29,404 nucleotides of DNA from Pseudobutyrivibrio sp. UBA1225 (GCA_002309345.1 DBWZ01000017.1:1-29404); one strand, 5' to 3'. Shown: positions 7,854-15,279, numbered from the stretch's first letter. Notes: generated by a model from the sequence alone, not told the origin. A program made the numbers and translations.

Positions 7854-10074
7854 AGGCTTCGTTTATACGGTCCTTCAGTCCAGAATAACGTTTTGCCTGA
7901 GAGGTATTATCTACCATAGAGTAAAACACATCTGCGTCGCCAACCATGGTGACGCATTTTTTTGCCCTGGTGATTGCCGTATACAAAATGTTTCTGTTCA
8001 TAAGCATTTTGGGGCCTTCCATAATAGGCATTACCACTGCAGGATACTCTGAACCCTGGGACTTGTGAATTGTAATAGCATAGGCCAGCTCTAGCTCATC
8101 TAAACTGGCAAATGGGTAAACCACTCGTCTGCCTTCTTCGAATTCCACGGTGACAGTCTTTGCCCAGTCATTAATATCCTTGATTATGCCCACGTCTCCA
8201 TTGAATACACCTAATCCCTTTTCAATAGTGATATTGTAATTTCCGGCGACCTCCCATTCCAACTGATAGTTGTTTTTAATCTGCATGACCTTGTCGCCCT
8301 CTCTTAAAAGACGGGTTTCAGTCTTCCACTCCTTCTTCTGTGGGGACTCCGGATTAAGGAATCGCTGAAGGATGGTATTTAGCCTCTCAACTCCAATCAA
8401 TCCCTTTCTAGTTGGGGTAAGAACCTGTATGTCGCTAATACCTGCATCAACGTATTTTGGCATCTTCTCCTTTACCAACGTAAGCATTACATTGATGATG
8501 GTATCGGCATAATCACGCTTTAAAAAGAAGAAATCCTTTGATTTGTTGTCTAAAGCCACGTGCTGTCCCTGATGAATCTTGTGGGCATTCATAACAATGT
8601 CTGATTCCTGTGCTTGCCTAAAAATCTTTTCCAAGGTAACTGAGCAGAAATGTTCAGATGCCAATATGTCCTTTAGCACATTTCCCGGACCTACGCTAGG
8701 CAGCTGATTAACATCGCCCACCAAGATTAATCTTGTGCCAGCAGAAATTGCTTTAAGCAAAGAATACATAAGCGATACATCCACCATGGACATCTCGTCT
8801 ATGATGATAACATCACATTCTAGTGGATTATCTTCGTTGCGCTCAAACTTTGCAAAGCTTGCCGCATCATCCTCGTCACTGAGTTTTCCAGTGACTTCAA
8901 GCATGCGGTGGATGGTTCTAGCCTCGTAGCCTGTTGCCTCGCTCATCCTCTTGGCAGCGCGTCCTGTCGGTGCTCCCAAAAATATGTTGTAACCCTCCTC
9001 TTCAAAGAGGTGAATCATGGTTGTGATGGTCGTTGTTTTTCCTGTCCCCGGGCCACCTGTAAGAATAAAGAATCCTCGTTCAGCCGAAGATATAACCGCG
9101 CTTTTTTGTAGCTCATCGAGCTCTATTTCTTCATCCTTTTCGATACGACGGATGACTTTCTCTAAATCCTGCTTATCAACTTTGTAGGTGACATCAAGCT
9201 CCCGTAGCATTCCCGCTATGGATTCTTCCATTCTATAGAATGCTCTAGAATAAACCTGCTTTTCACCTTCCTCATCTTTTTTGATGATAAGCCTTTTGTC
9301 CATGGCAAGGTTCATCACCTGTGCCTCCACTGCGTCAGCCTCAACCTTTAACAAATCCACTGACATCTGCACCAAGGTATCTATAGGAAGGTATGTGTGT
9401 CCGTATCCAGCCCCTTGGCCAAGGATGTACTGGATTCCACCTTGGATTCTAAATTCTGAATCTACCTTGATTCCAACCTGACTTGCAATCTCGTCGGCAG
9501 TCTTAAAACCGATACCCGAAATCTCGTCTGCAATTCTGTAAGGATTACTTTGAATTACTGTATAAATGTCATTGCCGAATCTATTATAAATTTTAATAGC
9601 GGTATTTCCATGAAGACCATATTTATCAAGAAACAGCATCGCATTTCGAATATCCTTTGCCCCAACTATCTGGTCGGAAACCTCCATAGCCTTATTCAAG
9701 GATATTCCTTTAACTTCCGCCAAACGCTCTGGCTCTTCCTCTATTATCTTAAATGTATCTGCACCAAATTTCTTGATGATTCTAGCTGCAAGCTTTGGTC
9801 CAATACCCCTGATTGCTCCCGAACCCAAATATCTTTCCATAGACACTTCATCAGCTGGTGCCACCGCATCGTAGCTTACCACCTTGAACTGACGACCATA
9901 GGTGGGATGATCAGTGTAATCTCCTCGTATGAGAAGATTCTCTCCCTCCCCAACTGTTGGGAAAAGTCCCACGCAAGTAACTAGTTCTTCATCTGCCACA
10001 AAGTCTAAAACAGTATAGCCATTGTCGGCATTCCTAAATATGATATTTTCCACATAACCTGTTATTTCTTCCAT
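7843..10074 (-). CDS. recD2: RecD2-type ATP-dependent 5'-3' DNA helicase
   Basis: 743 residues, normal for RecD2 (RecD-like helicase without RecBC). An N-terminal OB-like part (MEEITGYVENIIFRNADNGY) is followed by helix-hairpin-helix repeats (for example IRGIGPKLAARIIKKFG). The superfamily 1B helicase core has Walker A GGPGTGKTTT, Walker B IIIDEMSMVD, LVGDVNQLPSVGPG, and near the C-terminus AYAITIHKSQGSEYPAVV and LYTAITRAKK. It unwinds DNA 5'-3' and takes part in repair and replication-fork processing. The N-terminus matches the family, yet no Shine-Dalgarno sequence precedes the ATG, so the mRNA may be leaderless. The 380-residue gene upstream ends 57 bases before it. Confidence 0.95.
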   Translation of the reverse strand: MEEITGYVENIIFRNADNGYTVLDFVADEELVTCVGLFPTVGEGENLLIRGDYTDHPTYGRQFKVVSYDAVAPADEVSMERYLGSGAIRGIGPKLAARIIKKFGADTFKIIEEEPERLAEVKGISLNKAMEVSDQIVGAKDIRNAMLFLDKYGLHGNTAIKIYNRFGNDIYTVIQSNPYRIADEISGIGFKTADEIASQVGIKVDSEFRIQGGIQYILGQGAGYGHTYLPIDTLVQMSVDLLKVEADAVEAQVMNLAMDKRLIIKKDEEGEKQVYSRAFYRMEESIAGMLRELDVTYKVDKQDLEKVIRRIEKDEEIELDELQKSAVISSAERGFFILTGGPGTGKTTTITTMIHLFEEEGYNIFLGAPTGRAAKRMSEATGYEARTIHRMLEVTGKLSDEDDAASFAKFERNEDNPLECDVIIIDEMSMVDVSLMYSLLKAISAGTRLILVGDVNQLPSVGPGNVLKDILASEHFCSVTLEKIFRQAQESDIVMNAHKIHQGQHVALDNKSKDFFFLKRDYADTIINVMLTLVKEKMPKYVDAGISDIQVLTPTRKGLIGVERLNTILQRFLNPESPQKKEWKTETRLLREGDKVMQIKNNYQLEWEVAGNYNITIEKGLGVFNGDVGIIKDINDWAKTVTVEFEEGRRVVYPFASLDELELAYAITIHKSQGSEYPAVVMPIMEGPKMLMNRNILYTAITRAKKCVTMVGDADVFYSMVDNTSQAKRYSGLKDRINEAFRV

Positions 10075-10091
10075 GGGTACAATGATACCAT

Positions 10092-10107
10092 ATATTATCG
10101 ATAATAT
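10092..10107. promoter_or_regulatory. Perfect 16-base palindrome in front of recD2
   Basis: ATATTATCGATAATAT is a perfect palindrome located 18 bases upstream of the recD2 start codon. It overlaps where a promoter for recD2 would lie (a TATCAT follows it, 7 bases before the ATG). It could be an operator, but AT-rich palindromes also arise by chance. Confidence 0.35.
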
Positions 10108-10131
10108 GTCCCATGCTTTATATATTGTTTT

Positions 10132-11274
10132 TTATATTTTTTTTAAAAATTTCCCCCATGAATGCTTATCAGTTATTTGTTTCCTAATATTATATAGTCG
10201 TTTATAGAATTTTTTTTGTATTGATTTATTATTTTCATATTGCTTGTTATTCTCGGCTGTTGTTGATGAAATCAATTTTCCGGCAAATTTTTCATCTTTT
10301 TGTGGAAGCGGAGAAACAGGTAGTTCCGGCAATGGTTTCTTTTTATTCACCACTGCAATCCTATTATTCATTGCATCGGTTAAATATATTTCACCAATTT
10401 TTGTTTTTTCTGGTGTACCAAAATTGACTTTATTGTGATGACCTACTATATCATATGTTAAATGTTCTTCTTTGCCAGTCGTTAGTAACATAATATGCCC
10501 AAGCCTCTGCACCTCAGCCATATGATCTGATAAACTTTTAGGATTCTTATGTATGTCTTCAATTTCTTCTTCAGCCATATTTAAGCAAAAACTTACTCTT
10601 TCCACTTCATCGGTTATATTGTTTAATTTGATAGAATTATTGTCTGATCCTCTTTCCAATTCATTTATTAATTTCAAATTCTCTTTTTTAATTTGCTTCC
10701 ATAATTTTTCGAACTCAGAAAATACTTTTACTCTTTCTTTAAAAAAAGGATCCTTTGCGTATTGTACGTTTTTTCCTTGTTTTAATTTTTCTATATTTTC
10801 TTTACATTTATTTAGATTCTCACTTATTATTTTATCTAAAGCATATGCTTTCTGCAGCGTTTCATTCATAAATAGTTCATATGCTTCTTGTACTTCTGGT
10901 GTCCATTCAATCCCTTCACCATTTTCCTCAGAATTAAAACTTGCAGGTACCTCATAATAATAATCAATCACATTGTCGTAATTTTGATCTTCGACTTGAT
11001 TTTCCGTCATTTCATTTGTTTGCTGATTATTGTTTTCTGATAACAACATTTTTTGCTGCGCTTCATTCATAAATAGTTCTAATTCTTCTCGTTCCTTCTC
11101 TAATTTTTCTTTTTCCATAAGATCCTCCGCTTCTTTTCTTCTCTGCACAACTCCTTGAGCATCTACAGGGGGGCGCCAGCCCATCTTAATTGTTCTATCG
11201 TAGCTCTTTGTTTCACCATACAATCTTTTCATGCTTGGGGAATCTTCAATTATTATTTTCTTTTCACTTAGCAT
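10132..11274 (-). CDS. Unknown AT-rich, charged helical protein (380 residues)
   Basis: I do not recognise this protein. It has no signal peptide or membrane segment. Visible features: an N-terminal part with KMGWRPPVDAQGVVQRRKEAE, a highly charged coiled-coil stretch (about 44-70), a low-complexity N/Q-rich piece (80-100), a repeated motif ELELFMNEAQQK (64-75) and AYELFMNETLQK (131-142) also visible at DNA level, a second coiled-coil stretch (about 145-230), a short proline-rich part (PLPELPVSPLPQ) and a basic C-terminus rich in K and R. The start ATG has GGAGG at good distance. Codon use and base composition are much more AT-rich than in recD2 and the flagellar genes beside it. It has its own upstream element (11330-11356), shared with the two other unknown genes of the window. 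It may be acquired or fast-evolving; no function is proposed. Confidence 0.8.
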   Translation of the reverse strand: MLSEKKIIIEDSPSMKRLYGETKSYDRTIKMGWRPPVDAQGVVQRRKEAEDLMEKEKLEKEREELELFMNEAQQKMLLSENNNQQTNEMTENQVEDQNYDNVIDYYYEVPASFNSEENGEGIEWTPEVQEAYELFMNETLQKAYALDKIISENLNKCKENIEKLKQGKNVQYAKDPFFKERVKVFSEFEKLWKQIKKENLKLINELERGSDNNSIKLNNITDEVERVSFCLNMAEEEIEDIHKNPKSLSDHMAEVQRLGHIMLLTTGKEEHLTYDIVGHHNKVNFGTPEKTKIGEIYLTDAMNNRIAVVNKKKPLPELPVSPLPQKDEKFAGKLISSTTAENNKQYENNKSIQKKFYKRLYNIRKQITDKHSWGKFLKKI

Positions 11275-11329
11275 TATCTTTTACCTCCATAAATTAAATA
11301 CTGATAAATACTCTCTGTATATTATTAAT

Positions 11330-11356
11330 TCAAAAAAAATAAAAAATTTTTTTCCA
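11330..11356 (-). promoter_or_regulatory. Shared TGGAAAAAA...TTGAAT element, copy 1
   Basis: On the minus strand TGGAAAAAA is followed, across an A/T stretch, by TTGAAT, which ends 55 bases before the ATG of the 380-residue gene. The same pair occurs before the 726- and 659-residue genes with spacing differing by only one or two bases. TTGAAT can be read as a -35 box with TATTTA 17 bases further on; alternatively GGAAAA and TTGAAT could be the -35 and -10 of an alternative sigma factor. Confidence 0.5.
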
Positions 11357-11383
11357 AAAATCAATAAAAAGTTATTATTCCAT

Positions 11384-11416
11384 AAAAAAAGCAGTAAATC
11401 GTAATTGATTTACTGC
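11384..11416 (-). terminator. Intrinsic terminator of the flagellar gene cluster
   Basis: GCAGTAAATC and GATTTACTGC form a perfect ten-pair stem with a six-base loop, followed on the minus strand by seven T. It lies about 80 bases after the flgJ-like stop and separates that cluster from the 380-residue gene. Confidence 0.85.
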
Positions 11417-11434
11417 CCATACTTTTCAATTCTA

Positions 11435-11495
11435 TCCCATAGGACTAACCGAGCCCAAACATATGATAGTGGACCACTAACCCCGTCCCCTAGGA
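11435..11495 (-). repeat. REP-like palindromic sequence after the flgJ-like gene
   Basis: On the minus strand, directly after the stop codon, there is GTCCTAGGGGAC, then GGGGTTAGTGGTCCACT, and about 50 bases further a second TTAGTCCTATGGGA. GTCC/GGAC units can pair with each other in several ways. GGGGACGGGGTTAGTGGTCC resembles short repeats in Firmicutes genomes that accompany IS200/RAYT-type transposases; this is from memory and could not be searched. No transposase gene is nearby. Confidence 0.4.
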
Positions 11496-11948
11496 CTATG
11501 CCTGAACCTCTGTGACTGTAGATGCGTTTGTTGTAGCTATGTCGTCAGATACTGTAGCTGCATCAAGTCCAAGGTTTTCTGTAGGTGGATTTGAGTTTGC
11601 TGTGATTCCGTAGTTGCGCATAATCTGGTCTACAAACTGCTCGGTAATCTGACCACCCACTTGGTCTACCATTTGAGAAGCCACTTTGGTGTAAGCTGCA
11701 TCCATGAAATAATCTTTGTACATGCTCATAGATGAATCTTCTTCATTCTTTGGTACGAAAGATTCTTTAGTCTGCTTAAGAACTTGTTCCATCATATAGG
11801 TTTCAAAGCTCTTAACCGCTTCTGTGATTTCCTCCCTGCTAGATTCTTTTGAAATGTTTCCAATTGATTTGGTTGTTTTGTCTGCCGCAACTTTTGAAGC
11901 GTCTGCGTACTGCGATTGCAAGTACGTATTCATTGTTGATACGTCCAT
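11496..11948 (-). CDS. flgJ: FlgJ-like rod-binding protein, short form
   Basis: 150 residues. It matches the N-terminal rod-binding domain of FlgJ: KSFETYMMEQVLKQTKESF, then SMYKDYFMDAAYTKVASQMVDQVGGQ, then a helix FVDQIMRNYGI. The muramidase domain of enteric FlgJ is absent, as is usual in Firmicutes. It should act as a cap or chaperone for rod assembly beneath the cell wall. The T/A/S-rich C-terminal tail (about 118-150) looks disordered. AGGAGA precedes the ATG. It follows flgG by 64 bases and is the last gene of the cluster. Confidence 0.8.
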   Translation of the reverse strand: MDVSTMNTYLQSQYADASKVAADKTTKSIGNISKESSREEITEAVKSFETYMMEQVLKQTKESFVPKNEEDSSMSMYKDYFMDAAYTKVASQMVDQVGGQITEQFVDQIMRNYGITANSNPPTENLGLDAATVSDDIATTNASTVTEVQA

Positions 11949-12012
11949 TTTCCATCTCCTCTTTTTAGAACTCTAAATACCGCACAACGAGTTCAACCCC
12001 CAGTAACAATTA

Positions 12013-12828
12013 CTATCTCTTAAGGTTATTAGCTTCCTCCAACATTGTATCTGAAGTTGTAATAGCCTTTGAGTTCATTTCATATGCTCGCTGAGAAATA
12101 ATAAGATTTACCATTTCGTCAGCGACGTTAACGTTTGATCCTTCCAAATAATTCTGCTCTACTTTGCTTCGGTTAACGCCCTGAGTATTCCACTCGGATA
12201 TAGCCTCGCCTGATGCTTGAGTTACATCATAAAGGTTTTCACCTATTTTAGCTAAACCAACGTTGTTTGTAAACTGATAAAGTGCTATAGCCTGTCCTGT
12301 GTTTGTAAATGTTCCATCAGGATTTCTATATGAAATAGTAAGGTCATCTGGATCAACTGAAAAATTCTCGCCTGCTGTAGCTGGTAATGTAATTGGTCTT
12401 CCAGTCTGGTCTAACACCTTATAGCCTTCTGGTGTTGTAAGCACTTTGCCGTTTTGATTATCTATAGCCCATGTGAAGTTACCATTTCTAGTATAGTGAA
12501 CCTGGTCTCTATCCTGTACTGCAAAGAAACCTTCACCTACGATGCACATTGCTGTGTTGCTATCATTTGCTAACATTGAGCCCTGTGTAAAGTTGGAATT
12601 AATTGAAGCTACACGTGTTCCTAAACCAACCTGAGCACTTGTAGGCTTTGTCTCGCCCTGGGCATTTGTACTAAATGACTGCATTGTTTGATAAAGCAAT
12701 GTCTTGAACTGAGTTGTCTGTTGTTTGTAAGCTGTAGTATTAACATTTGCTAAGTTATTTGCAATTGTATCAACTGCCACTTGCTGCCCCTTCATACCTG
12801 AAGCTGCAGACCACAAAGATCTCATCAT
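12013..12828 (-). CDS. flgG: Flagellar distal rod protein FlgG (FlhP-like)
   Basis: 271 residues. The N-terminus MMRSLWSAASGMKGQQVAVDTIANNLANVNTT is the flagellar rod/hook signature with the ANNLANVNT motif, and the C-terminus EGSNVNVADEMVNLIISQRAYEMNSKAI is the matching conserved helix. It is secreted through the flagellar export apparatus without a cleaved signal peptide and polymerises into the distal rod. In Bacillus the corresponding pair after mbl is named flhO-flhP. AGGAGGGA precedes the start. Its own sigma-28 type promoter lies about 170 bases upstream, leaving a structured leader. Confidence 0.93.
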   Translation of the reverse strand: MMRSLWSAASGMKGQQVAVDTIANNLANVNTTAYKQQTTQFKTLLYQTMQSFSTNAQGETKPTSAQVGLGTRVASINSNFTQGSMLANDSNTAMCIVGEGFFAVQDRDQVHYTRNGNFTWAIDNQNGKVLTTPEGYKVLDQTGRPITLPATAGENFSVDPDDLTISYRNPDGTFTNTGQAIALYQFTNNVGLAKIGENLYDVTQASGEAISEWNTQGVNRSKVEQNYLEGSNVNVADEMVNLIISQRAYEMNSKAITTSDTMLEEANNLKR

Positions 12829-12865
12829 AGGAAATGTCCCTCCTAAATATCTAATTATTACTCTC

Positions 12866-12951
12866 GCTTGTTACACTCTCAAGCCTATGATATTGCCTTC
12901 GTCGACTAACACGTCTCCTTCGGCAACACATAGAGCTTGATAGTTACAAGC
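12866..12951 (-). other. Hairpin-rich leader between flgF and flgG
   Basis: Read on the minus strand, three hairpins lie in a row: GCTTG-TAACTAT-CAAGC (12935-12951), TTGCC...GGCAA with an inner GAC/GTC pairing (12893-12926), and GCTTG-AGAGTGTAA-CAAGC (12866-12884). The first and third have the same five-base arms, so they could also pair crosswise. The region lies inside the predicted leader of flgG, between the promoter and the ribosome binding site. It matches no riboswitch class I know. Confidence 0.4.
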
Positions 12952-12999
12952 TATTTCTATACTTATGCTTAATATTCTTAGTCTATTAACTCTAGTTAT

Positions 13000-13027
13000 A
13001 TATCGGTAAGTTATATTACAAATTTTA
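13000..13027 (-). promoter_or_regulatory. Sigma-28/SigD-type promoter of flgG
   Basis: TAAA (13024-13027), 16 bases, then ACCGATAT (13000-13007). The Bacillus SigD consensus is TAAA, 14-16 bases, then GCCGATAT, so only one base differs. It begins directly after the flgF stop codon and would give flgG a leader of about 165 bases. Confidence 0.75.
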
Positions 13028-13032
13028 GTTGG

Positions 13033-13836
13033 CTACACATTTCCAACTGAGTTGACGGTTTTTTCTAGTGTAGCGTCTTCGGTTTGAATCATTTTTTGTC
13101 CTGCTTCGTAGGCTCTGGCTATCTGAATCATATCAACCATTTCATCAACTACATTGACATTTGATGATTCGATTGTTCCTTGTTCTATGATTGCTTCGCC
13201 TGCTATTATCTGTCCACCTGGGATTAAGTCGTATAGATTCTCGCCATATTTATTGATGTAGTCATAGTCTGCTACGTCTACTACTCCAATGTTTGCCACC
13301 ACTTCGCCGTCCTGGGAAACAGTGCCATCTGAGGCAACTGCGAATGGCAAAACTGGATCAATCTTAACATAGTTTTCTGGATTTGCTTGCGAGTTAAGAG
13401 CACCGGTATCATTCAAAAGATAATCTCCGTCAGATGTTCTGAAATAACCTTGATTATCTATGGTGAATTCACCGTCTCGCGTATATTTGATGGAGGTTTC
13501 GCCAGCCTTATTTGTAAATGCGATGGCAAAAAATCCTTTACCGCCTAAGGCTAAGTCTGATGGCTTATCTGTAATCTGAAATCCACCCTGCTCCCAATTG
13601 ACGTATGTCTCTCCGACTTTGGCGCCAAGAGACATGTATCCAACTCCGACAGGTCTATTATTCATAACAGATGTGTCTTTGATTTTGATAGCTAGACGTT
13701 CGTCAAATGCCTGCGCCACCATGGCTTCTTTTTTGTAACCAGTGGTTGCTGAGTTAGCCAGATTGTGGGTCATGACTTCCATTCTTTTCTGTTCATTGAC
13801 CATTCCGGTATAGGCTGTATAGAGTCCTTTTACCAT
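13033..13836 (-). CDS. flgF: Flagellar rod protein of the FlgF/FlgG family (FlhO-like)
   Basis: 267 residues. The N-terminal signature is MVKGLYTAYTGMVNEQKRMEVMTHNLANSATTGYKKE and the C-terminal one ESSNVNVVDEMVDMIQIARAYEAGQKMIQTEDATLEKTVN. The central part GGKGFFAI and KYTRDGEFTIDNQGYFRTSDGDYLL is the usual flagellar basal-body fold. It is exported by the flagellar apparatus to build the rod. As first of two tandem family members after mreB/mbl it corresponds to Bacillus FlhO; whether it is FlgF or FlgG by function cannot be decided from the sequence. GGAGG precedes the ATG. A sigma-28 type promoter lies 35-61 bases upstream. Confidence 0.9.
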   Translation of the reverse strand: MVKGLYTAYTGMVNEQKRMEVMTHNLANSATTGYKKEAMVAQAFDERLAIKIKDTSVMNNRPVGVGYMSLGAKVGETYVNWEQGGFQITDKPSDLALGGKGFFAIAFTNKAGETSIKYTRDGEFTIDNQGYFRTSDGDYLLNDTGALNSQANPENYVKIDPVLPFAVASDGTVSQDGEVVANIGVVDVADYDYINKYGENLYDLIPGGQIIAGEAIIEQGTIESSNVNVVDEMVDMIQIARAYEAGQKMIQTEDATLEKTVNSVGNV

Positions 13837-13870
13837 ATGTACCTCCGCAGAATATTACTATCCAATAATG

Positions 13871-13897
13871 TTATCGGTTTTAACGAAAAAAAATTAA
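13871..13897 (-). promoter_or_regulatory. Sigma-28/SigD-type promoter of flgF
   Basis: TTAA (13894-13897), exactly 15 bases, then ACCGATAA (13871-13878). This matches the TAAA-N15-GCCGATAA consensus with one mismatch in each box. Transcription would start near 13864, giving a leader of about 28 bases. The -35 box overlaps the end of the mreB terminator. Confidence 0.7.
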
Positions 13898-13945
13898 CCC
13901 CTTTTGAGAAAAATTTTCCTAAAAATATTTTCCTACAAAAGGGGT
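13886..13945 (-). terminator. Terminator of mreB with an unusually long loop
   Basis: ACCCCTTTTG (minus strand, from 13945) and CAAAAGGGGT (to 13897) form a perfect ten-pair stem, followed by AATTTTTTTT. The loop of about 29 bases holds two copies of TAGGAAAAT. It separates mreB from the flagellar genes, so these depend on their own promoter. Confidence 0.8.
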
Positions 13946-13972
13946 CTAATTTCAATTTATAAATTATGAATT

Positions 13973-14959
13973 TTAGTAGTCTCCAGCGAGAAGCTCTACG
14001 TAGCGTCCAGTACCGATAGCAACGCAAGTCATTGCTTCGTCTGCTGTCATTGTGTTGATACCTGTGCGGTCTTCGATAAGTTCTTCGAGGCCACGAAGAA
14101 GTGCACCACCACCAGTAAGTACGATACCTCTGTCTGCAACGTCGGCTGCAAGTTCAGGTGGAGTCTTTTCAAGCACTGAGTGAATAGCTTCAACAATCTG
14201 CATTGTAGATTCTTTGAGAGCTTCCTCTGTTTCTTCAGAAGATACTGTGATTGTCTTTGGAAGACCTGATACAAGGTTACGACCTCTGACATCCATTGTC
14301 TCTGCCTCGCCAAGTGGGAAACAACGACCAATCTTAATCTTGATATCCTCGGCTGTACGCTCACCGATAAGAAGATTGTGCTTCTTACGCATGTAACGAA
14401 CGATAGCCTCGTCGAAATCGTCACCAGCAACCTTGATAGATGTGCTGACTACTGAACTACCAAGTGAAATAACAGCTATATCTGCTGTACCACCACCTAT
14501 ATCTACAATCATATTTCCCATAGGGAGTGAAATATCAATACCAGCGCCGATAGCTGCTGCTATAGGCTCTTCGATAATCTTGACCTCGCGGGCACCAGCT
14601 GCGAAAGCTGCATCTTCAACCGCACGCTTCTCAACCTCAGTTGCTCCAGAAGGAACGCAAACTGCAATACGAGGCTTACGATAGCTCTTCTTGCCCATTG
14701 CCTTCTGAACGAAGTACTTGATCATCTTTTCTGTAACTGTATAGTCAGAGATAACACCTGCACGAAGTGGACGAACTGCCACGATGTTGCCTGGTGTACG
14801 TCCAATCATAAGACGTGCCTCTTCACCAATCTCTTTAATTTTGTTTGTGTCTCTATCAAAAGCCACTACTGAAGGCTCTTTTAAAACAACGCCCTTGCCC
14901 TTTGCATATACAAGAACGCTCGCTGTACCTAAATCGATGCCGATATCTGATGCTGCCAT
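13973..14959 (-). CDS. mreB: Cell-shape actin homologue MreB/Mbl
   Basis: 328 residues, normal length. Actin/Hsp70-type nucleotide-binding motifs: DIGIDLGTASVLVY at the N-terminus, MIVDIGGGTADIAVIS (phosphate 2), GAREVKIIEEPIAAAIGAG (connect 1) and GIVLTGGGALLRGLEEL (adenosine). It polymerises on the inner face of the membrane and guides cell-wall synthesis. Synteny with two flgG-family genes downstream is that of Bacillus mbl, so the gene may be an mbl orthologue. It has its own sigma-A promoter (15038-15065) and terminator. Confidence 0.96.
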   Translation of the reverse strand: MAASDIGIDLGTASVLVYAKGKGVVLKEPSVVAFDRDTNKIKEIGEEARLMIGRTPGNIVAVRPLRAGVISDYTVTEKMIKYFVQKAMGKKSYRKPRIAVCVPSGATEVEKRAVEDAAFAAGAREVKIIEEPIAAAIGAGIDISLPMGNMIVDIGGGTADIAVISLGSSVVSTSIKVAGDDFDEAIVRYMRKKHNLLIGERTAEDIKIKIGRCFPLGEAETMDVRGRNLVSGLPKTITVSSEETEEALKESTMQIVEAIHSVLEKTPPELAADVADRGIVLTGGGALLRGLEELIEDRTGINTMTADEAMTCVAIGTGRYVELLAGDY

Positions 14960-15037
14960 TTTACTCTTCCTTTCTTTTGCTAATTGTTAGTATAGAAACT
15001 GCCTTAAAAGACAGAATTGTGCATTGTCACTTTTTCT

Positions 15038-15065
15038 ATTATATACGAATGAGTCTAAGATTCAA
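15038..15065 (-). promoter_or_regulatory. Promoter of mreB
   Basis: TTGAAT, 16 bases, then a perfect TATAAT on the minus strand. Transcription would start near 15031, giving a leader of about 70 bases that includes the imperfect hairpin CTGTCTTTTAAGGCAG. The match to the sigma-A consensus is strong. Confidence 0.75.
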
Positions 15066-15143
15066 GTATTTTAAGCTACTAATCGAAATGACTAGTCTAT
15101 CTTCTGTAAATTATACTGGTATTTTTATAACCTTTAGATATAT

Positions 15144-15243
15144 AAAAAGCCAGCGTATTTAACGCTGGCGCTATTCTCGGGGAGTGCGACCAAAGTTGCC
15201 TCTGGTCGCTGAGTTATGAAAAATTTGGTATTAGCTTTCCGCT
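15144..15243 (-). ncRNA. Probable independent small RNA of about 100 bases
   Basis: Between uvrA and mreB a complete transcription unit without an open frame is visible on the minus strand: a perfect TATAAT (15250-15255), a start near 15243, a hairpin GCGACCA/TGGTCGC (15186-15209), a C-rich unpaired stretch CACTCCCCGAG, and a strong terminator hairpin GCCAGCG/CGCTGGC (15149-15169) followed by TTTTT. ACTCCCC is complementary to a Shine-Dalgarno core, a common feature of trans-acting small RNAs in Gram-positive bacteria. I could not match it to 6S RNA, SRP RNA, tmRNA or a riboswitch class. The mreB promoter lies after its terminator, so it is not the mreB leader. Confidence 0.6.
15149..15169 (-). 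terminator. Terminator of the small RNA
   Basis: A perfect seven-pair stem GCCAGCG/CGCTGGC with a seven-base loop, followed on the minus strand by TTTTTATA. Confidence 0.85.
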
Positions 15244-15249
15244 AGTACG

Positions 15250-15255
15250 ATTATA
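15250..15255 (-). promoter_or_regulatory. -10 box of the small RNA
   Basis: A perfect TATAAT preceded by an AT-rich stretch. The -35 region (GCCATC at about 17 bases) is poor, so an activator or an extended contact would be needed. Confidence 0.45.
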
Positions 15256-15279
15256 ATATATAACCTTTATGTGATGGCT

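Noticed and set aside
12843..13032. Independent small gene in the flgF-flgG gap
   Set aside because: The open frame has no start codon before its last few codons; only read-through from flgF could express it.
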